The notes: generated by a model from the sequence alone, not told the origin. Positions 8,495 through 17,824 are shown, counted from the first letter of the stretch. The stretch: DNA of 64,000 bases from Sedimenticola sp. (GCA_026984735.1 JALSRN010000101.1:1-64000), one strand, 5' to 3'. A program made the numbers and translations.

Positions 8495-10138
8495 TCAACG
8501 GCGGCTCACCGCCAGGAAGCGGGGACCTCGGTAGAGGATCCGCATGGGCAGCCCCTGGCGGCGGTAGGCCTGGTAGTTCTCCGGCGCCAGCACCGCCACC
8601 GCTTGGGGCTGGGCGCGCCAGAGGGCGAAGAACTCCTTCTGGGTGGCGATCCATCGCTGCGGTTCTGCGCGGATTCCCATCTCCAGCTCGCCGGTGAAGA
8701 GGGCCAGTCGCAGGGTCTTGTTCAGATAGAAAGGGAGCGACTGCGGATAGGTGTCCACCGCGAAGACGGGCGCGGCGTCCAGCCCCTGGGCGCGGATGGC
8801 GTCGGCCATCTGTCGCGCCGAGCGCGAGGGGGAGAGCTCCTGAAAACCCAGGGTGCAGCTGCGCCAGGCCATCAGGAAAAGGAGGGCGGCCAGGGTGGCG
8901 CGACGCGCGGGCGGCAGGCGCTCGCGGAGCAGAAGGGCCGAGCCGCCGGCGAGGAGGAGGGCGGCGGCCAGCAGCCACCAGCGGTACCCCTCGAAGAGTT
9001 CCGGCGGGATGGGGCCGCTGCCGAGCCGCGGCAGCAGCGAGGCGGCCACGGCCAGGGCGGCGGCCAGCAGCAGCCCGAGGCGGCCGTCGAACACCAGCCG
9101 GTGTGGGTGGGTTGCCAGCCCTTTGCCCGCCAGCAGCGCCGCCGCCGGCATGGCGGGAAGGATGTAGGCGGGCAGCTTGGAGTCGCTGAGGGAGAAGAAC
9201 CCCACCACGAAGAGCACGAACACCCACAGAAAACGTTCCGCATGGAAACGGCCGTCGCCAGCGCGCCAGGAGAATTCCGGCCTCAGCAGGGCGCCCAGCG
9301 TGGAGGCGATCCAGGGAAGCGCGCCGGCCACGAAGATCAGGGTGAAGTAGTAGAAGGGCGCGTCGCGGTGGTGCACCCGCGTGGTGTAGCGCTCGAAGTG
9401 CTCGTGGATGAAGAAGAAATGGGCGAACTCGGGGTTGCGCGCGCTCACCAGCAGGAACCAGGGCGCGGCGATGGCGAGTGCCACCAGCAGTCCCTTTCCC
9501 AGGTGCAGCCTTCTCCACAGCGTCCAGTCGCGCTGCCAGAGGCTGTAGAGGAGCACGGCCCCGGCCGGCAGCACCAGGCCGATCAACCCTTTCGACAGCA
9601 CCGCCAGCCCCAGCGCCGCCCAGCCGGCCAGCATCCGGTTGCGCAGGCGGCGGGGGCGGTCCCGCTCGCTCTGGGCGAGCAAGAGGGCGGCGAGGCCGGC
9701 GAAGATGAAGGCGGTGACGCCCATGTCCAGGGTGAGCACGTGGCCCATGACGGCGTAGAGAAGACCGCCGAGGGTGACGAAGAGGGCGTAGTCGGCCGCC
9801 GCCAGGCCGAAAAGCCGCCAACCCACGTACCAGACCAGCAGGGCGCAGAGGAAGCCGAGGAGGGCGGTCCAGAGGCGCGCCGTGGCGGGGCTGCGGCCGA
9901 ACAGTTCGTAGGCGGTGGCGGTGGCCCAGTACTGCAGGGCCGGTTTTTCGAAATATTTGAAGCCGTTCAGGCGCGGCGTGACCCAGTCGCCGGTGGCCAC
10001 CATCTCCCGGGGAATCTCGGCGTAACGCCCCTCGTCGGGATCGATGAGGTCACGATAACCAAGCGCGCCGAACCAGAGGATGGCGGTGGCCAGCAGGAGC
10101 AGCAGGCGGCGGCCGCGAAAGAGGGGGATGACGGTCAT
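8495..10138 (-). CDS. ArnT-like lipid-dependent glycosyltransferase (GT83/PMT family)
   Basis: A 547-residue polytopic inner-membrane protein with about ten or more hydrophobic segments. The N-terminal DPDEGRYAEIPREMVATGDW block is the periplasmic loop signature of ArnT-type enzymes, including the catalytic acidic residue, followed by NGFKYFEKPALQYW. Such enzymes move a sugar from undecaprenyl phosphate to lipid A or another envelope acceptor. The C-terminal ~100 residues are soluble. Its ATG overlaps the stop of the next ArnT-like gene, so the two are coupled. The donor and acceptor are unknown; no arnABCDEF set lies in the window. Confidence 0.88.
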   Translation of the reverse strand: MTVIPLFRGRRLLLLLATAILWFGALGYRDLIDPDEGRYAEIPREMVATGDWVTPRLNGFKYFEKPALQYWATATAYELFGRSPATARLWTALLGFLCALLVWYVGWRLFGLAAADYALFVTLGGLLYAVMGHVLTLDMGVTAFIFAGLAALLLAQSERDRPRRLRNRMLAGWAALGLAVLSKGLIGLVLPAGAVLLYSLWQRDWTLWRRLHLGKGLLVALAIAAPWFLLVSARNPEFAHFFFIHEHFERYTTRVHHRDAPFYYFTLIFVAGALPWIASTLGALLRPEFSWRAGDGRFHAERFLWVFVLFVVGFFSLSDSKLPAYILPAMPAAALLAGKGLATHPHRLVFDGRLGLLLAAALAVAASLLPRLGSGPIPPELFEGYRWWLLAAALLLAGGSALLLRERLPPARRATLAALLFLMAWRSCTLGFQELSPSRSARQMADAIRAQGLDAAPVFAVDTYPQSLPFYLNKTLRLALFTGELEMGIRAEPQRWIATQKEFFALWRAQPQAVAVLAPENYQAYRRQGLPMRILYRGPRFLAVSRR

Positions 10139-11865
10139 GGGCGGGGCTCCCGGAACGGCGGACAGGGGTCGTCGCCGGCGAAGAGCCGGTTGGAGAGCAG
10201 GAGCATGGCGTGCTCCGGCGGCATGCCCCGGCAGAAGCGGTGGGGCCGCTGCTCTTCATGCGCGAAGAGTCGCCGGTAGGTCTCGGGTTCCATGAGCACA
10301 TAGCGCGGCGGACCGGCCTCCTGGAGCAGGGCCCGCAGTCTCCGCGGCTCCTGGACCACGGCGATGGTGCGGTCGAGATAGAAGCCATACTCTTCGTCCC
10401 AGCCGGGATAGCTGTAGAGCGGGTGGTCGTCCACCTCCCGCGCGATGGCCCGGATGTAGGGGCGCGTCTCCAGGCGGGCGCTGTCCACCTCCTCCATGGT
10501 CACCATGAGAGTGGCGAGAAAGAGCGCCTGAAACAAGAGCAGGGCGCCCACCATCAGGCCGCGTCCGCTGGAGCGCACCCCCGCCAGCCAGATGAGCGTC
10601 AGTGCCAGCGCCACCGCTCCCGTGGCGGCGGGATGGGCGAGCAGAAAGGCGGCATAGCGGGCGGCGTGTTGCAGGTCCTCCGTGTTGAAGAGATCGCGCA
10701 CCGGCGGCGCCGCCGTCCACCAGGGCAGGGTCGCCAGCAGCGCCAGCAGGAGCAGTTCCAGCACGCCGGTGGCCGCCAGCGCGGCGCGCAGCCGCCCCAG
10801 CGGCATGAAAAACTGCAGATGCGCCGCCACCAGCCAGGCCGCCACCGGATAGATCGGCAGAATGTAGTCGTGGCGCTTGATCCCCGAGAGCGAGAAGAAG
10901 AGCAGGACCCAGCCGGCGTAGAGCAGCAGCAACCGCGTTCCGCCGCGCTCCTCGCGGGGCCGGTTCAGCACTCGATGGATGGCTCCCGGCAGCAGCAGCA
11001 CCCAGGGAAAGAATCCGCCGAAGAAGAGGGGCAGGTACTGCCAGAAGGGGCGCGCCTCGAAGCGGACGAAATTGAGGCTGCCGAAGAGGTTGCCGAAGCG
11101 GGAGAGGTTCTCGTCGAGAATGAACCCCTGGAAGAAGCGCCCCTCGGTGACCAGGGAGGTGACCACGAACCAGGGCAGGGCGAGCAGCAGAAAGAGCGCC
11201 ATGCCCCGACCGAGAAGGATCTCGCGCAGCCGCGCCGGTTCCCTTTCCCAGAGGACGAAGAGGCACGCCGGCACCATGAGCAGGATGAGTCCCACCGGCC
11301 CCTTGGTCATCACCGCCAACGCCAGCAGCAGATAGAAGAGCAGGAGCAAGCGTCGCGCCTCCTTGGGGCTGGCGCGCTTGCGCCAGTAGTGGTGGAAGGC
11401 GAGCAGGGCCAAGGTCAGCAGGGCGCAGAGCATCAGGTCCATGCGCGCCGTGTGGGTCATGGAGAGGATCTTGGGGCTGGCCAGCAGCAGCGCTCCCGCC
11501 AGTAGGGGGGAGACGCGCCTTTCCCCCAGAGTCGGAAAGGCCCGGAAGGCGGCGACCAGCGCCAGCAGCGCCAACAAGGAGGGGAGGCGGGCGGCCAGCT
11601 CCCAGGGGGCGCCGCTGAGCGTTTTCAAACCGGCGATCACCCAGTAGAAGAGCGGCGGCTTGTCGTAGTCCTCCGCGCCGTTCATGTGGTTCACCGTCCA
11701 GTCCCCCAGTTTCAGGAACTGGCGGGCGATCTCCGCCGACTCCGCCTCCAGGGTGCCGTTCAACGGGCGCGCGGCGCTGATCCAGACGGCCACCGCCAGC
11801 AGCGTCAGCAGGGCGAGAAGAGCGCCCGAGCGCTCCTGCATCGGTTGCACGGATGGCGCGTTCAA
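10135..11865 (-). CDS. Second ArnT-like glycosyltransferase (GT83/PMT family)
   Basis: A 576-residue polytopic membrane protein. Its first periplasmic loop reads NGTLEAESAEIARQFLKLGD followed by NHMNGAEDYDKPPLFYW, an ArnT-like arrangement with a retained Glu pair but a more divergent core than its neighbour. LAVMTKGPVGLIL is the usual later helix motif. It is immediately upstream of, and overlaps by four bases with, the other ArnT-like gene. The two proteins are clearly diverged, so this is not a recent duplication. The likely donor is a polyprenyl-phosphate sugar; the acceptor is not shown by the sequence. Confidence 0.85.
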   Translation of the reverse strand: MNAPSVQPMQERSGALLALLTLLAVAVWISAARPLNGTLEAESAEIARQFLKLGDWTVNHMNGAEDYDKPPLFYWVIAGLKTLSGAPWELAARLPSLLALLALVAAFRAFPTLGERRVSPLLAGALLLASPKILSMTHTARMDLMLCALLTLALLAFHHYWRKRASPKEARRLLLLFYLLLALAVMTKGPVGLILLMVPACLFVLWEREPARLREILLGRGMALFLLLALPWFVVTSLVTEGRFFQGFILDENLSRFGNLFGSLNFVRFEARPFWQYLPLFFGGFFPWVLLLPGAIHRVLNRPREERGGTRLLLLYAGWVLLFFSLSGIKRHDYILPIYPVAAWLVAAHLQFFMPLGRLRAALAATGVLELLLLALLATLPWWTAAPPVRDLFNTEDLQHAARYAAFLLAHPAATGAVALALTLIWLAGVRSSGRGLMVGALLLFQALFLATLMVTMEEVDSARLETRPYIRAIAREVDDHPLYSYPGWDEEYGFYLDRTIAVVQEPRRLRALLQEAGPPRYVLMEPETYRRLFAHEEQRPHRFCRGMPPEHAMLLLSNRLFAGDDPCPPFREPRP

Positions 11866-11905
11866 GGGTTTGCGATCGGACTGGAAAGTGTCCGCCTCAT
11901 GCCGG

Positions 11906-13249
11906 TCAGAGGATGAAGCGGCTCAGATCCTCGTTTGCCGAGAGGTCGCCGATGTGGTTGTTCACGTAGCTTTCGTCCACCACCACGGTGTGCCCCTCCA
12001 GCTCCCGCGAGAGAAAGGAGACCTCTTCCAGCAGCCGCTCCATCACCGTGTGCAGGCGGCGGGCGCCGATGTTCTCGGTGCGTTCGTTCACCTCCCAGGC
12101 GATCTCGGCGATGCGGCGGATGCCCGAGTCGTGGAACTCCAGGTGCACCCCCTCGGTGGCCATCAGCGCCACGTACTGCTCGGTGAGGGAGGCGTCGGGT
12201 TCGGTGAGGATGCGGATGAAGTCTTCCACCGTGAGGGCGTCCAGCTCCACCCGGATGGGCAGCCGCCCCTGCAGCTCCGGAATCAGGTCGGAGGGCTTGG
12301 AGAGGTGGAAGGCCCCCGAGGCGATAAAGAGGATGTGGTCGGTCTTCACCATGCCGTGCTTGGTGGAGACGGTGCACCCTTCCACCAGTGGCAGCAGGTC
12401 GCGCTGCACGCCCTCGCGGGAGACGTCGGCGCCGTGGCGCTCGCCGCCCGCGGCCACCTTGTCGATCTCGTCGATGAACACGATGCCCTGCTGCTCCACC
12501 ATCTCCAGGGCGCGCAGCTTCAGGTCCTCCTGGTTGATGCGCTTGCCCGCCTCTTCTTCGCGGATCAACTTGATGGCGTCCTTGATGCGCAGCTTGCGCC
12601 TGCGGGTGCGCCCGCCGCCCAGGTTCTGGAAGAGGCTCTGCAGTTGACTGGTCATCTCTTCCATGCCAGGAGGGGCCATGATCTCCACCCCCAGGGTGGG
12701 CTGGGCCAGATCCACCTCGATCTCCTTGTCGTCCAGCTCGCCGGCGCGCAGTTTTTCGCGGAACTTCTCGCGGGTGGATGAGGAGACCGCCGGCTGGGGC
12801 TTCGCCTCTTCTTCCCAGGCGTTGACGGGGTGGATCGGCGGCAGCAGGATGTCGAGGATGCGCTCCTCGGCGGCGGCCTGGGCCTGATCCTGCACCTTGG
12901 CCAGCTCCTGTTCGCGCACCATGCTCACGGCGGCATCGGCCAGGTCGCGGATGATGGAGTCCACCTCGCGCCCCACGTAGCCCACCTCGGTGAACTTGGT
13001 GGCCTCCACCTTGATGAAGGGGGCGTTGGCCAGGCGCGCCAGGCGGCGGGCGATCTCGGTCTTGCCCACGCCGGTGGGACCGATCATGAGAATGTTCTTG
13101 GGCGTGATCTCGTTGCGCAGCTCGGGCTCCACCCGGGTGCGTCGCCAGCGGTTGCGCAGAGCGATGGCCACGGCGCGCTTGGCTTGATCCTGGCCGACGA
13201 TGTGCTTGTCCAGTTCGCGGACGATCTCCTGCGGGGTGATTTCGGACAT
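11906..13249 (-). CDS. hslU: HslU ATPase subunit of the HslUV protease
   Basis: A 447-residue AAA+ unfoldase that feeds substrates to HslV in the cytoplasm. Walker A GPTGVGKT is at about residues 57-64, Walker [11 protein letters not shown] in the middle, and the second-region sensor [20 protein letters not shown] near the end. The C-terminal [11 protein letters not shown] tail is the one that docks into HslV and opens its active site. ATG at 13249 overlaps the hslV stop (ATGA), giving balanced translation of the two subunits. An open frame continues upstream but is only antisense to coding sense of hslV. Confidence 0.98.
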   Translation of the reverse strand: MSEITPQEIVRELDKHIVGQDQAKRAVAIALRNRWRRTRVEPELRNEITPKNILMIGPTGVGKTEIARRLARLANAPFIKVEATKFTEVGYVGREVDSIIRDLADAAVSMVREQELAKVQDQAQAAAEERILDILLPPIHPVNAWEEEAKPQPAVSSSTREKFREKLRAGELDDKEIEVDLAQPTLGVEIMAPPGMEEMTSQLQSLFQNLGGGRTRRRKLRIKDAIKLIREEEAGKRINQEDLKLRALEMVEQQGIVFIDEIDKVAAGGERHGADVSREGVQRDLLPLVEGCTVSTKHGMVKTDHILFIASGAFHLSKPSDLIPELQGRLPIRVELDALTVEDFIRILTEPDASLTEQYVALMATEGVHLEFHDSGIRRIAEIAWEVNERTENIGARRLHTVMERLLEEVSFLSRELEGHTVVVDESYVNNHIGDLSANEDLSRFIL

Positions 13250-13791
13250 CAGTCGCACTCCAGCTCTTCGATGGTGCGGTTGTGGTTGGTATAGACGCAG
13301 ATGTCGGCGGCGATGGCCAGCCCTTTCTCCACGATTTCGCGCGCCGACAGCGAGGTGTTCTCCAGCAGCGCGGTGGCCGCCGCCTGAGCGTAAGGGCCGC
13401 CCGAGCCGATGGCCATGAGGTCGTTTTCCGGTTCCACCACGTCGCCGTTGCCGGTGAGGATCAACGAGGCGTGGCGGTCGGCCACGCAGAGCAGAGCCTC
13501 CAGGCGCCGCAGCATGCGGTCGGTGCGCCAGTCCTTGGCCAACTCCACCGCGGCGCGCACCAGATGGCCCGAATGCTTCTCCAGCTTTCCTTCGAAGCGC
13601 TCGAAGAGGGTGAAGGCGTCGGCGGTGGCGCCGGCGAAACCGGCCAGCACCTGGTCCTTGTAGAGACGGCGCACCTTGCGCGCGTTGCCCTTCATCACCG
13701 TGTTGCCCATGGAGACCTGGCCGTCGCCGCCGATCACCACGCGGCCGCCACGGCGCACCGACAGAATGGTGGTGCCTTTGAACTGTTCCAC
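13249..13791 (-). CDS. hslV: HslV peptidase subunit of the HslUV protease
   Basis: The N-terminal-threonine peptidase of the bacterial proteasome-like complex. The family N-terminus is [16 protein letters not shown]; the active-site Thr lies in GTTILSV and is exposed by removal of the short leader. [20 protein letters not shown] follows as expected. I place the start at GTG 13791 (180 residues) because homologues begin near here, GGGGAA lies five bases upstream, and a TAAAAT -10-like box sits at 13824-13829. A TTG at 13815 would leave almost no leader RNA. hslU follows with ATGA overlap. Confidence 0.95.
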   Translation of the reverse strand: MEQFKGTTILSVRRGGRVVIGGDGQVSMGNTVMKGNARKVRRLYKDQVLAGFAGATADAFTLFERFEGKLEKHSGHLVRAAVELAKDWRTDRMLRRLEALLCVADRHASLILTGNGDVVEPENDLMAIGSGGPYAQAAATALLENTSLSAREIVEKGLAIAADICVYTNHNRTIEELECD

Positions 13792-13953
13792 TGGGATTCC
13801 CCATTCGCGGTTCAAAGCGTACGATTTTACCCTATCCTAAAAGGAAGCTTGGGTTGAATCTCGGGGGGGGCGGGGGTGTCGGGTGGGACTTGCTCCATCT
13901 GCTTCGTCCGCCTCGGTCGAGGCTTTCCAGGAGAGGGTCGGGAGACGCCGAGC

Positions 13954-14841
13954 ATGGAGATCTTCATCACCGGCGGCACGGGCTACATCGGCCGGCACCT
14001 GTGCGGCGAACTGCTGGCGGCGGGGCACCGGATCACCGTGTTGAGCCGTCAGTCGGCGGAGCGGGTGCGGGCGGTGTGCGGCGCCGTGGAAGTGGTGCAT
14101 GCTCCCGAGGAGCTGGCCGCGGCGGAAGCGGTGGTGAACCTGGCCGGAGAGCCCATCGTCGGCCCGCGGTGGGGTGCATCCCGAAAGAGGGCGCTGTGGG
14201 AGAGCCGGGTGACGCTCACTGAGCGGCTGGTGGCGAGGATGGGGGCGCTGGAGCGGCCTCCGAGGGTGCTGGTTTCCGCGTCGGCGGTGGGGTTCTACGG
14301 CGACCGTGGCGACGAGGTGCTGGTGGAGGCGTCGCCGCCCGGCACCGGCTTCGGCGCCGAACTGTGCGTGGCCTGGGAAGGGGCGGCGACGGCGGCGGAG
14401 CGGCACGGCAGCCGCGTCTGCCTCGTGCGCACGGGGCCGGTCCTGGGGCCGGGCGGCGGGCTCCTTTCGCGAATGGCGCCGCTCTTCCGCCTTGGGCTGG
14501 GCGGTCCTTTGGGAGACGGCCGCCAGTGGTTCGCCTGGATCCATCTTCAGGATCAGTTGCGGGTTCTCCGCTTCCTGCTGGAACACGACACCCTGGAAGG
14601 CCCCTTCAACGCCACCGCGCCGACGCCGGTACGACAGGGGGAGCTCGCCCGTGCTCTCGGCCGGATGTTGCGCCGGCCGGCGATGGCGCCGGCGCCCGCT
14701 TTCCTCCTGCGGCTGTTGCTGGGGGAGCAGGCGGAGGTGGTGCTGGGCAGCCAGCGGGCGGTGCCGGAGCGGCTCACCAAGGCCGGTTTTCAATTCCGTT
14801 TCAATGAGTTGGAGCCGGCGCTGCGGCAAGCGATTTCTTGA
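13954..14841 (+). CDS. TIGR01777 family epimerase (YfcH-like, SDR fold)
   Basis: A 295-residue extended short-chain dehydrogenase-like protein. The NAD(P)-binding motif ITGGTGYIGRHL is at the N-terminus. The TIGR01777 blocks NLAGEPIVGPRWG, SASAVGFYGDRGDE and VCLVRTGPVLGPGGG follow, and the C-terminal domain carries GPFNATAP. The family is linked to YfcH/SulA-related proteins of unproven substrate. ATG at 13954 has GGAGACG eight bases upstream; an upstream extension to 13876 looks spurious. It converges on the nrd operon with five bases between stops. Confidence 0.88.
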   Translation: MEIFITGGTGYIGRHLCGELLAAGHRITVLSRQSAERVRAVCGAVEVVHAPEELAAAEAVVNLAGEPIVGPRWGASRKRALWESRVTLTERLVARMGALERPPRVLVSASAVGFYGDRGDEVLVEASPPGTGFGAELCVAWEGAATAAERHGSRVCLVRTGPVLGPGGGLLSRMAPLFRLGLGGPLGDGRQWFAWIHLQDQLRVLRFLLEHDTLEGPFNATAPTPVRQGELARALGRMLRRPAMAPAPAFLLRLLLGEQAEVVLGSQRAVPERLTKAGFQFRFNELEPALRQAIS

Positions 14842-14846
14842 ACGTT

Positions 14847-15425
14847 TCAGGATTCCCGCGCCGGCTGCAGGCGGTGGAAGGGGACCCCTTTCGACTTCAT
14901 CGTGGCGACGAGGCGGGCCAGGCGCTCCTGCGGCAGATGGCAACCCAAGGTGGTGCGCACCTCGAAGGGCAGGCCGCTTTGGCGCAGCAGTTCCAGGCTC
15001 CGCCAGGCCCGTTCGCCGCTGCCGGGCACGCCGGTGAGAGCAGGGTAGTGGCCGGGCAGGTCCTTGATGTCGAGCCCCACCCAGTCGAGAAGTGGGAGCA
15101 GACGGGCGAGGCGGCGCGGGTAGCAGCCGGCGGTGTGCAGTCCCACTTTGAAACCGAGCCTCTTCACCCTCCGCACCGCTTCGGGAAGGGCGCTCTGCAG
15201 GGTGGGCTCGCCGCCGCTGAAGACCACGGCATCGAGCAGTCCGCGCCGCCGTTCGAGCACCTCCAGCAGGGCGTTCCAGTCGAGCAGTTCGCTGCCGCGG
15301 GCGGACAGCAGGTGGGGGTTGTGGCAGTAGCCGCAGCGCCAGGGGCAGCCCTGGCAGAAGACCACCGCCGCCAGCTCGCCGGGATAGTCGATGGAGGTGA
15401 AAGGGACGAAACCGCCGATGCGCAT
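14847..15425 (-). CDS. nrdG: Anaerobic ribonucleotide reductase activating protein (radical SAM, NrdG type)
   Basis: A 192-residue radical SAM activase. The cluster motif CPWRCGYCHNP fits CxxxCxxC, and FSGGEPTLQ is the SAM-binding GGEP motif. It should cleave SAM to place the glycyl radical on the class III reductase. It belongs to the longer NrdG form that starts MRIGGFVPFTSIDYPG. The start at 15425 has little Shine-Dalgarno sequence but lies only 14 bases after the small glycyl-radical ORF, so translational coupling is likely. It is last in the nrdD - glycyl-radical ORF - nrdG operon. Confidence 0.93.
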   Translation of the reverse strand: MRIGGFVPFTSIDYPGELAAVVFCQGCPWRCGYCHNPHLLSARGSELLDWNALLEVLERRRGLLDAVVFSGGEPTLQSALPEAVRRVKRLGFKVGLHTAGCYPRRLARLLPLLDWVGLDIKDLPGHYPALTGVPGSGERAWRSLELLRQSGLPFEVRTTLGCHLPQERLARLVATMKSKGVPFHRLQPARES

Positions 15426-15439
15426 GGCTCGATGCCGGA

Positions 15440-15616
15440 TCAATGCCTCGGCAAACTCCTCTCCGCCCGCCGTTCGAGGAAGGGTTTGCGCTCCTCGTAC
15501 TCCGACTGCTTGCCCGGGTTGAAAAAGCTCACCGGCCGGTGATACCCCATCACCCGGGTCCAGATCTCGCAAGGGGTGCGTTCTTCGTCGTTCAGTTCGA
15601 TGTTCTTGCCGTTCAT
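15440..15616 (-). CDS. Separate glycyl-radical domain of the class III ribonucleotide reductase (58 residues)
   Basis: A small ORF between nrdD and nrdG. Its central segment TPCEIWTRVMGYHRPVSFFN, followed by PGKQSEYEERK, matches the extreme C-terminus of class III NrdD (E. coli RVCGYL...FNAGKQEE). Gly24 in RVMGY is therefore the expected radical site. It has its own strong ribosome-binding site, GGAGG four bases before ATG 15616. It starts 22 bases after the nrdD stop, in another reading frame, and ends 14 bases before nrdG. The upstream nrdD lacks this motif, so the holoenzyme would need this peptide in trans. A sequencing frameshift is the alternative, but the separate start signal argues against it. 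Confidence 0.88.
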   Translation of the reverse strand: MNGKNIELNDEERTPCEIWTRVMGYHRPVSFFNPGKQSEYEERKPFLERRAERSLPRH

Positions 15617-15638
15617 GGTTCCTCCGGTCGTCGTTGGT

Positions 15639-17657
15639 TCAGGCGCCCACGGCCGCGGCCTTGCGGGCGAGCAGCTCCTGGTCGCAGCGTGGGCAGAATC
15701 GGTGTTCTCCCTCCAGGTAGCCGTGTTTCGGGCAGATGGAGAAGGTGGGGGTGACGGTGATGTAAGGGAGGCGGAAGTTCTCCAGCGCCCGCCTCACCAG
15801 CCGCCGGCACGCTTCGGCGGAAGAGAGCCGCTCGCTCATGTAGAGGTGGAGCACGGTGCCGCCGGTGTATTTGCGCTGTAGCTCTTCCTGGCGGGCCAGC
15901 GCCTCGAAGGGATCGTCGGTGTAGCCCACCGGAAGCTGGGAGCTGTTGGTGTAATAGGGCTTGTCCGGCGTGCCTGCCTGGAGGATGTCGGGCCAGCGTT
16001 TGCGGTCCTCCCTGGCGAAGCGATAGGTGGTCCCTTCCGCCGGCGTCGCCTCCAGATTGTAGAGATTGCCGGTCTCCTCCTGGAACTCCACCATGCGATG
16101 GCGCACGTGGTCCAGCAGGCTGCATGCGAAGTCGTGGCCCCATTGGTCGGTGATGTCGTGGGCGTCGCGGGTGAAGTTGCGGATCATCTCGTTGATGCCG
16201 TTGACGCCGATGGTGGAGAAGTGGTTGCGCAGAGTGCCCAGATAGCGCTTGGTATAGGGGAAGAGGCCGGCGTCCATGTGGCGCTGGATCACCTTGCGCT
16301 TGATCTCCAGGCTGCTCCTGGCCAGCTCCAGGAGCTTGTCGAGGCGGGCGTAGAGGCCCGCTTCGTCTCCCGCGAAGAGATGGCCGAGGCGGGCGCAGTT
16401 GAGGGTCACCACCCCCAGCGATCCGGTCTGCTCCGCCGAGCCGAAGAGGCCGTTGCCCCGTTTGAGCAGCTCGCGCAGGTCGAGCTGCAGCCGGCAGCAC
16501 ATGGAGCGCACCATGTTGGGCTTCAGCTCCGAGTTGAGGAAGTTCTGGAAGTAGGGCAGGCCGTATTTGGCCGTCATTTCGAACAGCCGCCCGGCGTTCT
16601 CGCTCTCCCAGGGAAAGTCGGGCGTGATGTTGTAGGTGGGGATGGGAAAGGTGAAGACCCGCCCCTTGGCGTCGCCGGTGCTCATCACTTCGATGTAGGC
16701 GCGGTTGATCAGGTCCATCTCTTCCTGCAGCTCGCCGTAGGTGAAGGGCATCTCCTCGCCGCCGATCACCGGCACCTGGTCGCGCAGATCCTCGGGGCAG
16801 ACCCAGTCGAAGGTGAGGTTGGTGAAAGGGGTCTGGGTGCCCCAGCGCGAAGGCACGTTGAGGTTGTAGATCAACTCCTGGATGCATTGGCGCACCTGGT
16901 CGTAGTCGAGCCGCTCCTTGCGCACGAAGGGGGCTAGGTAGGTGTCGAAGGAGCTGAAGGCCTGGGCGCCCGCCCACTCGTTCTGCAGGGTGCCGAGAAA
17001 GTTGACGATCTGCCCCACCGCCGAAGAGAGGTGTTTGGGTGGCCCCGCTTCCACCTTGCCCGGCACCCCGTTGAGCCCTTCGTGGAGCAGGGTGCGCAGC
17101 GACCAGCCGGCGCAGTAGCCTGAGAGCATGTCCAAGTCGTGGATGTGGAGGTCGGCCTCGCGGTGGGCGCGGCCGATCTCGGGCGGGTAGACGTGGTTCA
17201 GCCAGTAGTTGGCGATCACCTTGCCCGAGGTGTTGAGGATGAGGCCGCCGAGGGAATAGCCCTGGTTGGCGTTGGCCGAGACCCGCCAGTCGCTGCGGTC
17301 GAGATACTCGTTCACCGAGGCGGCCACGTCCACCAGGGTGCGGCGGTCCTGGCGCAGCCTTTTGTGCTGTTCACGATAGACGATGTAGGCGCGGGCGGTG
17401 CGGAAATGATTGGCCGAGATGAGGGTCTGCTCCATGATGTCCTGGACGCGCTCCACCTCGGGCAGATCCCGCAAGTGGCTCAGCACCTTCACCACCTGGG
17501 CGGCGAGCAGCTCCGCCTCCTCTTCGCCGAATTCCCCGGTGGCGCGGCCGGCGCGGACGATGGCGGAGCGGATCTTGCGACCGTCGAAGGGTACCAGACG
17601 GCCGTCGCGCTTGCGCAGTCGGGTGGGAAGGTTGGCCAGACCGGGGGCGTGGTTCAT
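15639..17657 (-). CDS. nrdD: Class III (anaerobic) ribonucleoside-triphosphate reductase, main chain
   Basis: A 672-residue reductase that makes dNTPs from NTPs without oxygen. An N-terminal ATP cone (RKRDGRLVPFDGRKIRSAI onward, about residues 14-100) senses ATP/dATP. The catalytic barrel shows NLNVPSRWGTQTPFTNLTFD. The chain ends with a four-ligand metal site, CPKHGY...CPRC, then only 14 more residues. In E. coli NrdD this zinc site is followed by the glycyl-radical segment, which is absent here and is encoded by the next small ORF. ATG 17657 is preferred over 17756 because GGAGAG lies seven bases upstream. Two NrdR boxes precede it. Confidence 0.95.
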   Translation of the reverse strand: MNHAPGLANLPTRLRKRDGRLVPFDGRKIRSAIVRAGRATGEFGEEEAELLAAQVVKVLSHLRDLPEVERVQDIMEQTLISANHFRTARAYIVYREQHKRLRQDRRTLVDVAASVNEYLDRSDWRVSANANQGYSLGGLILNTSGKVIANYWLNHVYPPEIGRAHREADLHIHDLDMLSGYCAGWSLRTLLHEGLNGVPGKVEAGPPKHLSSAVGQIVNFLGTLQNEWAGAQAFSSFDTYLAPFVRKERLDYDQVRQCIQELIYNLNVPSRWGTQTPFTNLTFDWVCPEDLRDQVPVIGGEEMPFTYGELQEEMDLINRAYIEVMSTGDAKGRVFTFPIPTYNITPDFPWESENAGRLFEMTAKYGLPYFQNFLNSELKPNMVRSMCCRLQLDLRELLKRGNGLFGSAEQTGSLGVVTLNCARLGHLFAGDEAGLYARLDKLLELARSSLEIKRKVIQRHMDAGLFPYTKRYLGTLRNHFSTIGVNGINEMIRNFTRDAHDITDQWGHDFACSLLDHVRHRMVEFQEETGNLYNLEATPAEGTTYRFAREDRKRWPDILQAGTPDKPYYTNSSQLPVGYTDDPFEALARQEELQRKYTGGTVLHLYMSERLSSAEACRRLVRRALENFRLPYITVTPTFSICPKHGYLEGEHRFCPRCDQELLARKAAAVGA

Positions 17658-17682
17658 CGAGTTCTCTCCAATAAAGGCTCGC

Positions 17683-17730
17683 TCACTATATCTTGTGGCA
17701 ATCAATAGTAGCATCCACAATATATGATGA
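17683..17730 (-). promoter_or_regulatory. Paired NrdR boxes upstream of nrdD
   Basis: Two 16-base elements, TCACTATATCTTGTGG (17683-17698) and CCACAATATATGATGA (17715-17730), resemble the NrdR consensus ACACWATATRTWGTGT and its inverse. Their centres are 32 bp apart, close to three helical turns, as expected for cooperative NrdR binding. They lie 26 bases upstream of the nrdD start, over the likely promoter. NrdR is a dATP-responsive repressor of ribonucleotide reductase operons, so this operon is probably in the NrdR regulon. Confidence 0.88.
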
Positions 17731-17824
17731 ATGAGTTGTTTTTTGATGCAGCTCAACCAAAAGATTCCGCAAAGCTGAGGAATGTCAGAAAGGGGGACAA
17801 ACCGCTTCGGGATGGGCTTGTGCG

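Noticed and set aside
8189..10279. 696-codon open frame on the plus strand
   Set aside because: It is antisense to the ArnT-like gene, with low-complexity Gln/Gly/Glu content and no motif.
13250..13804. Upstream extension of hslU
   Set aside because: It runs through hslV in the wrong frame; HslU homologues start at MSEITP.
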